Program-made: the position numbers and the translations under genes
In this document: one piece after another, positions 1 to 5,909 of the stretch
Position numbering within the stretch: the stretch's first letter is position 1
Layout: each line of letters begins with the position of its first letter
Notes under the pieces: model-generated
Told to the model about the DNA's origin: nothing
Databases searched by the model: none
Seen by the model: only the letters and a program-made list of their open reading frames with translations
Source: Eubacteriales bacterium
Lineage (GTDB): Bacteria; Bacillota; Clostridia; Christensenellales; SZUA-584
Reading direction: 5' to 3'
NCBI GenBank assembly: GCA_028711205.1
Contig: JAQTSP010000032.1
Location: 1 to 14,808, forward strand
Length of the DNA: 14,808 nucleotides

Positions 1-238
1 TTGAACACGATTGGTTCAAGATGCTTTATGTGTGTATATTTTCGCGCCATAAAAATTACCCCCTGTTATTTCAATCCTACAACAGGGGGTGTTTTTGCTC
101 AATGTCCATTTTTCGCGGAACAGTACACAAACCGGGGTCTTTTTTTGTTCGAAAAGTCTTTGGCTTTTTGGCTTGTTTTTCATATTTCTCCCCTGATTCA
201 CATATAGATTTGTATAGCCTATGATAAGGAGGAAAATA
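1..238. other. Intergenic leader upstream of the SPOR gene
   Basis: No coding region is supported here. The stretch holds the terminator at 58-96, then an AT-rich run leading to the AGGAGG ribosome site at 227-232. No convincing promoter with a usable leader was found. The best match, TTCACA at 197-202 with TATGAT at 220-225, would start transcription inside the ribosome site. Confidence 0.6.
58..96. terminator. Bidirectional intrinsic terminator
   Basis: A perfect 10-bp stem (58-67 with 81-90, arms ACCCCCTGTT and AACAGGGGGT) encloses a 13-nt loop. It is followed by GTTTTT on the plus strand. An A-rich run just before the stem gives a T-run on the minus strand, so it could stop transcription from both sides. 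No gene is recognisable in 1-57, so the plus-strand gene that ends here lies outside the window. Confidence 0.8.
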
Positions 239-1147
239 ATGAGATACTCAAGAATGCAAGATAAAAAGCCGAAAAGAAAAAGAAAATACGCAGGCTTTAT
301 CACCGTGGTGATCATACTTGGCATCACCGCGTATTTTGTCGGCGCCGGCGCAGCGGGCGGATGGCTTGCCGAAAACGTGATCAACCCCGTGTTTAACAAC
401 GGCGACACGAGCGCGGCCGAAGCCACCGGCGACACAACATCGGCCGCGGCGGACGGTATCAGCGCATCCGAAACGGAAACCGTTCAGTCGGTCAGCCTGC
501 CCGCGGCATCGGGGACACAGGCTGAAGACAATATTACCGCGCAGGAAATATCTCTTTTTGCGCTGCAGACCGGCGCTTTTTCCGAGGAAGGCAACGCAAA
601 AGAAGCTGCCGCTGAAATCATAGCAAAGGGCGGCGCCGGCTTTGTCGCGTATGACGGCGAGTATTACAGGGTGCTGATCGCGGCGTATACCGACGAAGGC
701 GACGCGAGCGATGTTAAAAGCTCGCTTGCAGATCAGGACGTCTCAACGTCGATATTCAACTTGAAATCCGGATCGCTCGCGTTTAAAATAGGCGCAGAGC
801 AGTCCCAGATAGACGCGATCAAGGCGTGCTTTGATATCGTGCCCCAGGCGGTCGACACTTTGCAGCAGATCATATATGATGCCGACAAGGGCGAAGACGT
901 CGATGCGGATATTGAAGCGCTGTGTCAGAGCGTCGACCTGGTCACCGCCGAATTTGAAGCCGCCGTATCCGCGGACGACGGCGCAATACTGTGTCTTGAT
1001 ACGTATATGAAAGCATTTTGTGAAACAATTAACAATATTCCTTTGTCTTCGGACGTAACCGAAGTGGAATTTTCCTCGCAATTAAAGTATAATCTTATCG
1101 GTATCGTTGTGGATTATTCCGATTTTTTGGATGAGCTTGGCAGTTGA
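239..1147 (+). CDS. Membrane-anchored SPOR-domain protein
   Basis: The 302-residue protein has a very basic N-terminus (roughly residues 9-16, KK and KRKRK) followed by one hydrophobic segment at about 18-38, so the bulk should face outward. A low-complexity Ala/Thr/Ser/Glu linker (about 55-100) leads to a SPOR-like domain at about 104-176. The domain is recognised by the pattern of an ALQTGAF-like strand, an Ala-rich helix, then EYYRVLIAAY. SPOR domains bind septal peptidoglycan stripped of side peptides. The remaining 120 residues are helical and unassigned. The start is set at 239 because AGGAGG at 227-232 lies six bases before it; an ATG at 221 lies upstream of that site. It ends 29 bases before the next gene and may be co-transcribed with it. 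A role in division or sporulation is inferred from the domain only. Confidence 0.8.
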   Translation: MRYSRMQDKKPKRKRKYAGFITVVIILGITAYFVGAGAAGGWLAENVINPVFNNGDTSAAEATGDTTSAAADGISASETETVQSVSLPAASGTQAEDNITAQEISLFALQTGAFSEEGNAKEAAAEIIAKGGAGFVAYDGEYYRVLIAAYTDEGDASDVKSSLADQDVSTSIFNLKSGSLAFKIGAEQSQIDAIKACFDIVPQAVDTLQQIIYDADKGEDVDADIEALCQSVDLVTAEFEAAVSADDGAILCLDTYMKAFCETINNIPLSSDVTEVEFSSQLKYNLIGIVVDYSDFLDELGS

Positions 1148-1176
1148 TTGATTTTTATCTTCTTATGGAGGTGTTT

Positions 1177-1527
1177 ATGAGAATATCCGAAGTGGCCGAA
1201 ATATTAAAATGCGACCTTGTATGCGGCGCGCAAAACCTGGACAAGCCGCTCTCGTCCGCCTGCGGCGCGGACCTGATGAGCGATGTGCTCGCTTTTGCAA
1301 AAGACGGCTGTGTGCTGCTGACCGGCATGGTCAACCAGCACGTGATACGCACGGCAGAGATGCTTGATGTGCTGTGTATCGTTTTCGTCAGGGGCAAAAT
1401 GCCGTCTGACGATATCTGCGCGCTTGCCGAAACAAACGGCATCACGCTGTTGTGCTGTAAAAGCACCTTATACGAAGCCTGCGGCATTTTGTACACGAAA
1501 GGCCTGCCGCCGTGCAGCAGGTTATAG
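1177..1527 (+). CDS. DRTGG-domain protein, first copy
   Basis: This 116-residue soluble protein matches the DRTGG domain family, which occurs in the N-terminal parts of some HPr kinase-like and phosphotransacetylase proteins and is thought to bind ligands. The diagnostic stretch is CGADLMSDVLAFA at about 29-41, followed by a VLLTGMVNQHV strand and loop and an alternating strand-helix pattern to the end. The start at 1177 follows GGAGG at 1167-1171; a longer frame from 1144 would place that site inside the gene. Stand-alone DRTGG proteins commonly sit beside RsbW-like and hydrogenase-like genes in Clostridia. The ligand is unknown. The TAG stop is two bases before the next start, so the two genes are probably translationally coupled. 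Confidence 0.75.
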   Translation: MRISEVAEILKCDLVCGAQNLDKPLSSACGADLMSDVLAFAKDGCVLLTGMVNQHVIRTAEMLDVLCIVFVRGKMPSDDICALAETNGITLLCCKSTLYEACGILYTKGLPPCSRL

Positions 1528-1529
1528 CC

Positions 1530-1970
1530 ATGGCCAACGTATTTTCCGAGGCCTTCCCCATCGTTGCGAGCGACTACGCCTGCGCGGGCGAGGCATCGGC
1601 AAAGATAAAAAGCCTCTTAAAAATGATAGGCATCGACCCCGCTCTGATCAGGCGTGTGACGATCGCAGCCTATGAGGCGGAGATGAACATGATTATCCAC
1701 AGCAAAGGCGGCATGATGACGCTTGAGATCTCGCCGGATACGATTTACCTGGCATGCGATGACACCGGCCCCGGCATATCGGATATCGATAAGGCCATGC
1801 AGGAAGGTTTTTCGACGGCGCCGTCCAACATCAGAATGATGGGGTTCGGCGCGGGCATGGGCCTTCCGAACATCAAGAGAAACAGCGATACTTTTGATAT
1901 CCGCTCTTGCCAAGACGGGACATGCCTCAAGCTGAAATTCAATATCAACCAGAAAGGCGATAGGCCATGA
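1530..1970 (+). CDS. RsbW-like GHKL ATP-binding protein (anti-sigma kinase type)
   Basis: The 146-residue protein is a bare GHKL/HATPase domain of the RsbW anti-sigma class. The N-box is E49-AEM-N53, the G1 box is DDTGPGI at 77-83, and the G2 box is MGFGAGMGL at 104-112. It has no histidine-phosphotransfer or transmembrane part. RsbW-type proteins phosphorylate antagonist proteins on Ser/Thr or bind sigma factors, but no antagonist or sigma factor is encoded here, so its target is unknown. The ATG at 1530 is chosen, with AGCAGG eight bases upstream; a GTG at 1512 in the same frame would overlap the preceding gene. The stop overlaps the next start as ATGA, indicating tight coupling to the hydrogenase-like protein. 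Confidence 0.85.
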   Translation: MANVFSEAFPIVASDYACAGEASAKIKSLLKMIGIDPALIRRVTIAAYEAEMNMIIHSKGGMMTLEISPDTIYLACDDTGPGISDIDKAMQEGFSTAPSNIRMMGFGAGMGLPNIKRNSDTFDIRSCQDGTCLKLKFNINQKGDRP

Positions 1971-3034
1971 ACACATATTTTCATTCAGTACGGCTCGATC
2001 GCGACAAGTGCAAAGGCTGTACAAACTGCATCAAGCACTGTCCGACCGAGGCCATCCGAGTCCGCAACGGCAAGGCGCAGATCATCGACGAGAGATGCAT
2101 CGACTGCGGCGTATGCATACGCGTCTGCCCGTACCACGCGAAAGTAGCATATACCGACCCGTTTTCCGATATCAACAGATTTAAATATAAGATCGCGCTG
2201 CCTGCCCCGTCGCTTTACGGGCAGTTCAAGAATCTTTCCAGCATCGACAGGGTGATCACCGGCCTGAAGCTGATGGGTTTTGACGATGTTTACGAAGTCG
2301 CCAAAGGCGCTGATATCGTCAGCTGTGCGATCAGGGAAAAGATCGGCGGCAAGAAGAACCTTCCCGTAATCTCATCCGCGTGTCCGGCCATCGTACGGTT
2401 GATACAGGTGCGTTTTCCGAATCTGATCGACAACATCATCGATCTGCAGTCACCGATGGAAGTCGCGGCCAACGCGGCAAAGACAGAGTATGCGGAAAAG
2501 CATGGCGTGCCCGTATCCGACATCGGTGTTTTCTTTATCACGCCGTGCCCCGCAAAGATGACGAGCATCAAGAACCCGTACGGCGTTGAAAAAAGCAGCG
2601 TCGACGGCGCCGTTTCTGTGATCGACATATACGGCCTGTTATCCGGTCAGCTGAAGAAACCGGGTATCGTCACGGAAGGCGGCAATACCGCGTCCGTTTA
2701 CGGCGTGGGTTGGGCAAACTCGGGCGGCGAATGCGCGGCGGCCGGCATCGATAACTATCTTGCTGTCGACGGCATCGGCAACGTGATCAAGGTGCTCGAA
2801 GAGATAGAGAACTTAAAGCTTGGCGATCTGCAGTTTTTTGAAGGCCTTGCCTGCCCCGGCGGATGCGTCGGCGGCCCGCTGACGTTTGAAAATCCGTTTG
2901 TCGCAAGGACACGCATCAAAAAGCTTTCGTCAATCATAAAAAGCACAGGGCTGCCCTGTGCTTACGCGCAACGTTATATCGACGACGGCACCGTCGATTT
3001 CAAGCAGCCCGTGCTGGCACGGCCGGTGATGTAG
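1967..3034 (+). CDS. HydS-like [FeFe]-hydrogenase domain protein, ended early by TAG
   Basis: The 355-residue protein has two N-terminal [4Fe-4S] motifs (C15/18/21/25 and C44/47/50/54) followed by an H-cluster domain. Its three loops are SSACP (ligand C139), TPCPAK (C194) and LACPGGC (C296, C300), so the four cubane ligands are kept. The position of the proton-relay cysteine in catalytic enzymes is Ala138, and loop 3 reads GGPL instead of GGGQP. These features match the putative sensory [FeFe]-hydrogenases (groups C/D) better than catalytic HydA. There is no PAS domain. TAG at 3032-3034 ends the frame, yet the same frame continues directly into an intact C-terminal Fe-S domain that relatives, as I recall them, carry on the same chain; read through, the product would be 434 residues. 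A role as H2 or redox sensor is inferred. Confidence 0.85.
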   Translation: MNTYFHSVRLDRDKCKGCTNCIKHCPTEAIRVRNGKAQIIDERCIDCGVCIRVCPYHAKVAYTDPFSDINRFKYKIALPAPSLYGQFKNLSSIDRVITGLKLMGFDDVYEVAKGADIVSCAIREKIGGKKNLPVISSACPAIVRLIQVRFPNLIDNIIDLQSPMEVAANAAKTEYAEKHGVPVSDIGVFFITPCPAKMTSIKNPYGVEKSSVDGAVSVIDIYGLLSGQLKKPGIVTEGGNTASVYGVGWANSGGECAAAGIDNYLAVDGIGNVIKVLEEIENLKLGDLQFFEGLACPGGCVGGPLTFENPFVARTRIKKLSSIIKSTGLPCAYAQRYIDDGTVDFKQPVLARPVM

Positions 3035-3046
3035 ATCGACGAAGAC

Positions 3047-3271
3047 ATGGTCGTCGCGATGAAAAAACTCGAGCAGATCGAAGAGATCGAAAAACGGCTG
3101 CCCGGGCTTGACTGCGGTTCTTGCGGCTCTCCCTCATGCCGCGCCATGGCCGAGGATATCGTCAGAGGCGACGCGAAAGAGATGGACTGCATATTCAAGC
3201 TGAGAGACAAGGTCACCAGCCTCGCGGAGCAGATGGTCGAGCTGACGAATAATAACAAGCAGGGAGAATGA
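3047..3271 (+). CDS. Fe-S (PF04060-like) domain fragment in frame with the HydS-like gene
   Basis: This 74-residue open frame holds the pattern C-x2-C-x4-C-x16-C (from LDCGSCGSPSC to EMDC), typical of the small Fe-S domain PF04060. A short charged helix follows. It lies in the same frame as the preceding gene, separated by TAG and four codons (IDED). In the relatives I recall, this domain is the C-terminal part of the HydS-like protein. No good ribosome site precedes the ATG at 3047 or 3059, so independent translation would need reinitiation or readthrough. It may be the detached tail of a broken gene or a deliberately separate chain. The frame and all four cysteines are intact, which argues against long-standing decay. 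Confidence 0.65.
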   Translation: MVVAMKKLEQIEEIEKRLPGLDCGSCGSPSCRAMAEDIVRGDAKEMDCIFKLRDKVTSLAEQMVELTNNNKQGE

Positions 3272-3272
3272 C

Positions 3273-3614
3273 ATGACGGTAGATGAACTTATCCAAAAGA
3301 CAGGATGGACTCTTGTCGCGGGAAATGCAGAAAGCGATATCACATCCGCATATGTGTGCGATCTTTTAAGCTGGGTGATGGCCCACGGGCAGGAAGGCAC
3401 CGCCTGGGTGACCGTTCAGACGCATTTGAACGTCATCGCGGTCGCCTCGCTGCATCGCTTTTCGTGCGTTGTAATACCTGAAAACATCGCTGTCTCAAAA
3501 GAGACGATCGCCGCCGCAAACGAAAAAGGCGTCTGCATGCTGAGCGCCGCCTGTTCTTCCTACGGCGCGGCGATGGCGATGGCGTCTTTTGGTATCGGCG
3601 AAGTCGGCGCATGA
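3273..3614 (+). CDS. DRTGG-domain protein, second copy
   Basis: The 113-residue protein has the same fold signature as the gene at 1177. The sequence VCDLLSWVMAHG (about 28-39) is followed by a TAWVTVQTHLNVIAVA strand pair and repeated strand-helix units ending near FGIGEVGA. An AGGGAGA ribosome site at 3261-3267 precedes the ATG by five bases. It begins one base after the Fe-S frame ends and overlaps the PHP gene by four bases (ATGA). It is clearly diverged from the first copy, so the two may bind different ligands or form a heteromer. Nothing in the protein looks catalytic, and a ligand-sensing role is a family-based guess. Confidence 0.75.
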   Translation: MTVDELIQKTGWTLVAGNAESDITSAYVCDLLSWVMAHGQEGTAWVTVQTHLNVIAVASLHRFSCVVIPENIAVSKETIAAANEKGVCMLSAACSSYGAAMAMASFGIGEVGA

Positions 3615-4294
3615 AAGCGGCATACGACCTGCACATCCATTCATGCCTCTCGCCCTGCGCCGATAACGACATGACGCCGGAAAACATTGCGGCGATGGCG
3701 CGCCTGAAAGGGCTGTCCGTTATCAGCCTGACCGACCATAACGCGGGACATAATCTTGAAGCGATGGCCTTAGCCGCCAAAGCGCAGGATCTCATCTTTG
3801 TGCCGGGCATCGAGGTGACCACGCGGGAAGAGGTGCACGTTCTTGTTTACTTTCCCGGCCTGCGCACCGCCATCGATTTTGGAGACAGGCTGTATGGCAG
3901 CCTTCCCGATATCGACAACCGCCCGGAAATATTCGGCAGTCAGATCGTGATGGATGTCGCGGGCATCCAATCGGGCACGCTTGACAAACTGCTGCTCCAG
4001 GCCACACCTTATTCAATTGACGATATCGTCGACATGGCAAAAGCCGCCGGCGGAGGCGCGGTGCCTGCCCATATCAACAGAGATTCGTTTTCCATACTTT
4101 CAAACCTTGGCTTTATACCGCCCGGCCTTTTTGCCTGCGTCGAGATCGCAGACGCTCTCCCCTGCCCTGCCGTTGACGCGAGCCTGAGAAAGATTTTTTC
4201 TTCAGACGCTCATTCTCTTGGCAGCATTTCTGAACCGCGGAACTATTTTCCCGGTTTTTCGACGGTCAAAGACCTCATTTTGTATATTAAATAA
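3611..4294 (+). CDS. PHP-domain metallophosphoesterase
   Basis: The 227-residue protein has the PHP metal-binding motifs: HIHS (H8, H10), TDHN (D42, H43), GIEVTT (E68), H76, AHIN (H154) and SSDAH (D199, H201). PHP proteins are metal-dependent phosphoesterases acting on phosphoamino-acid, nucleotide or sugar phosphates. This short form resembles the stand-alone PHP proteins found with clostridial hydrogenase clusters, not the polymerase-linked or HisK forms. It is the last gene of the upstream cassette, overlapping the DRTGG gene. If the RsbW-like protein is a kinase, this could be the opposing phosphatase; that pairing is an inference. The substrate cannot be read from the sequence. Confidence 0.85.
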   Translation: MKAAYDLHIHSCLSPCADNDMTPENIAAMARLKGLSVISLTDHNAGHNLEAMALAAKAQDLIFVPGIEVTTREEVHVLVYFPGLRTAIDFGDRLYGSLPDIDNRPEIFGSQIVMDVAGIQSGTLDKLLLQATPYSIDDIVDMAKAAGGGAVPAHINRDSFSILSNLGFIPPGLFACVEIADALPCPAVDASLRKIFSSDAHSLGSISEPRNYFPGFSTVKDLILYIK

Positions 4295-4295
4295 T

Positions 4296-4334
4296 GGAAA
4301 CCTTGATAATACTTGGTTACCGATTTTCTTTTTC
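4296..4334 (+). terminator. Possible weak terminator after the PHP gene
   Basis: A 7-bp stem with one A-A mismatch (GGAAACC at 4296-4302, GGTTACC at 4315-4321) is followed by GATTTTCTTTTTC. It sits directly after the PHP stop. The imperfect stem makes this a weak call. Confidence 0.35.
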
Positions 4335-4386
4335 ATCAAATTATACGAACTTTTTTTATATTTAGATATTTTTTTCACAAATAATG

Positions 4387-4416
4387 TGTGCATTTATATT
4401 CATTTTATGATAGAAT
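4387..4416 (+). promoter_or_regulatory. Extended -10 promoter of the hydrogenase operon
   Basis: An extended -10 element TG-A-TAGAAT lies at 4408-4416, within TATGATAGAAT. A poor -35 (TGTGCA, 4387-4392) sits 18 bases upstream, as expected for extended -10 promoters. Transcription should start near 4423, leaving a leader of about 60 bases before hydC. The surroundings are strongly AT-rich. Confidence 0.6.
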
Positions 4417-4433
4417 ATCCGCTGGGTATTTTT

Positions 4434-4451
4434 TTGTTAATTTTTTAACAA
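4434..4451. promoter_or_regulatory. Rex operator
   Basis: The sequence TTGTTAATTTTTTAACAA is a perfect 7-4-7 palindrome and matches the Rex consensus TTGTTAA-N4-TTAACAA reported for Clostridia. Rex represses genes of NADH re-oxidation and fermentation until a high NADH/NAD+ ratio releases it. The site lies about 11-28 bases downstream of the predicted start, where bound Rex would block initiation or clearance. The rex gene is not in the window. Confidence 0.88.
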
Positions 4452-4483
4452 TCTACATATTTTTTTTTGAGGAGGGGTAAACA

Positions 4484-4960
4484 ATGGTCAATGTCGATGA
4501 AAAACTTATGCGTGACGAACTCATAAGTTTTATCGAAGAACAAAAGAAGAAGCCGGGGCCGCTCATGCCCATCATGCAAAAGGCACAGTCGCTGTACGGT
4601 GCTTTAACTTTTGAAGTGCAGGAGCTGATTTCAGAACAACTGGGTATTCCGATGAGCGATGTATACGGCGTCGCCACTTTCTATTCCCAGTTTGCGCTGC
4701 AGCCCAAAGGCGAACACATTGTCAGCGTATGCATGGGCACAGCCTGCTATGTCAGAAACGTCGAAAAGGTCATGGAAAAGATGATTGAAGAGCTTGGTAT
4801 CAACCCTGGCGAGACGACAAAAGACAACAAGTTTACGCTGGAGGCCACGCGGTGCCTCGGATGCTGCGGGCTTGCGCCTGTGATGATGATCGACGATCAG
4901 GTTTATGGCAGGCTCACGCCGTCGGATGTACCGGACATCCTGGCAAAGTACACTGATTAG
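4484..4960 (+). CDS. hydC: Bifurcating [FeFe]-hydrogenase subunit HydC (NuoE-like)
   Basis: The 158-residue protein is a NuoE-type thioredoxin-fold subunit binding one [2Fe-2S] cluster through C83-x4-C88 (SVCMGTAC) and C124-x2-C127 (RCLGCC). A helical N-terminal region precedes the fold and contains the family-typical GVATFYSQF stretch at 62-70. In trimeric HydABC enzymes this subunit docks on HydB and takes part in electron transfer around the flavin. GAGGAGGGG at 4469-4477 is a strong ribosome site. It is the first gene after the Rex operator, and its TAG stop lies two bases before the next start. Confidence 0.93.
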   Translation: MVNVDEKLMRDELISFIEEQKKKPGPLMPIMQKAQSLYGALTFEVQELISEQLGIPMSDVYGVATFYSQFALQPKGEHIVSVCMGTACYVRNVEKVMEKMIEELGINPGETTKDNKFTLEATRCLGCCGLAPVMMIDDQVYGRLTPSDVPDILAKYTD

Positions 4961-4962
4961 AG

Positions 4963-5514
4963 ATGCGAGATATCTCTTTGCACATACTCGATATTGCCGA
5001 AAATGCTGTCAGCGCCAAAGCAGACCTTATCAACATCAGCGTTATCGTTGATGAAAAAAGAGATGAACTTTTGGTTATTATAGAAGACAACGGCATCGGT
5101 ATGAGCAAAGATTTGCTGGATAAAGTCAAAAGCCCGTTTACGACATCGAGAACGACAAGGGAATTCGGGCTTGGCATACCGCTTTTCACGGCCAGCTGTG
5201 AAAATACCGGCGGAAGCCTTGATGTCATATCGGAACCTGGCCTTGGCACCAAGCTGACCGCGCGCTACCAGTATTCGCATATAGACAGACCGCCGCTTGG
5301 AGACATTGCGGAAACACTCTACTCGCTGACGTTGATGAACCCGGGCATCGATTTTGTGTTTTCCGCCAGGAAAAGTGAATCGTTTTTGTATGACACGAGA
5401 GAATTGAAAACGACACTTGACGGTTTGCCGATCACACATCCTGAAGTTTTAAGTTTTATACCCGGTTTTTTGCAGGAAGGAATCACACAAGTATTTGGAG
5501 GTAATGACACATGA
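4963..5514 (+). CDS. Orphan GHKL (histidine-kinase-like) ATPase
   Basis: This 183-residue protein has a GHKL ATP-binding domain: N-box at about D10-IAEN-14, G1 box EDNGIGM at 41-47, and a glycine-rich lid FGLGIPLF at 68-75. It lacks the dimerisation/phospho-acceptor domain, sensor and membrane segments of a true histidine kinase. The C-terminal 75 residues are unassigned. It begins two bases after hydC with no clear ribosome site, so translation is probably coupled. Comparable ATPase genes occur inside other clostridial hyd operons, but to my knowledge their role is not settled. Assembly, allosteric control or signalling are all possible. It is distinct in sequence from the RsbW-like ATPase at 1530. 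Confidence 0.8.
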   Translation: MRDISLHILDIAENAVSAKADLINISVIVDEKRDELLVIIEDNGIGMSKDLLDKVKSPFTTSRTTREFGLGIPLFTASCENTGGSLDVISEPGLGTKLTARYQYSHIDRPPLGDIAETLYSLTLMNPGIDFVFSARKSESFLYDTRELKTTLDGLPITHPEVLSFIPGFLQEGITQVFGGNDT

Positions 5515-5891
5515 AATCCTTGAAGGAATTAGAAGAAATCAGGAACAAGACGTTGTCCCGGATCGATATCAGAACAAAGGGCGAAGGCACGCGCATCGTT
5601 GTGGGCATGGCGACCTGCGGTATCGCGGCCGGCGCGCGTCCTGTTCTTTCCGCTTTTGTTGAAGAAGTGGCAAAAAGAAAACTTTCTGATGTCACCGTAT
5701 CACAGACGGGCTGTATCGGTGCATGCCGCTTAGAGCCGATGGTCGAGGTGTATACGCCCGGCAACGAGAAAGTAACTTATGTTAAGATTAATCCCGGAAT
5801 GGTTGGTAAAATTGTGGCCGAGCACATCGTGAACGGTAATCCGGTGACGGAATACACCATCGGCTATGACGAAAATAACAATCAACAGTAA
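5511..5891 (+). CDS. Thioredoxin-like [2Fe-2S] ferredoxin domain protein
   Basis: The 126-residue protein has the thioredoxin-like ferredoxin fold of the NuoE class with a helical N-terminal extension. Visible cysteines are C36 (MATCGIAAGAR) and C68-x3-C72 (TGCIGACRLEP). There are thus only three conserved cysteines, and the usual second cysteine of the first pair is absent, so cluster binding is uncertain. GGAGGT at 5497-5502 precedes the ATG, which overlaps the previous stop. It resembles the small extra gene in other clostridial hyd operons and the N-terminal domain of HydB encoded next, and could be an accessory subunit. Confidence 0.82.
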   Translation: MKSLKELEEIRNKTLSRIDIRTKGEGTRIVVGMATCGIAAGARPVLSAFVEEVAKRKLSDVTVSQTGCIGACRLEPMVEVYTPGNEKVTYVKINPGMVGKIVAEHIVNGNPVTEYTIGYDENNNQQ

Positions 5892-5909
5892 ATAAGGAGG
5901 TAGTAAATA

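Noticed and set aside
1..57. Short coding frames or a tRNA end at the window start
   Set aside because: Only a small TTGAAC/GTTCAA hairpin is visible. There is no tRNA cloverleaf or coding signature.
197..225. TTCACA with TATGAT at 17-base spacing as promoter of the SPOR gene
   Set aside because: The predicted transcript would start at about 232, inside the AGGAGG ribosome site, leaving no usable leader.
1022..1034. TTAACAA inside the SPOR gene as a Rex half-site
   Set aside because: It has no matching half at the correct spacing and lies within coding sequence.
3032..3034. TAG decoded as pyrrolysine or another amino acid through a changed genetic code
   Set aside because: At least four other well-supported genes here end in TAG at positions that fit their families, and no suppressor tRNA or pyl gene is visible. 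Local readthrough stays possible and is treated as a finding.
4453..4468. T-run before hydC as a leader terminator
   Set aside because: The only stem before it is the Rex palindrome, made of A-T pairs mainly, too weak for an intrinsic terminator and better explained as an operator.
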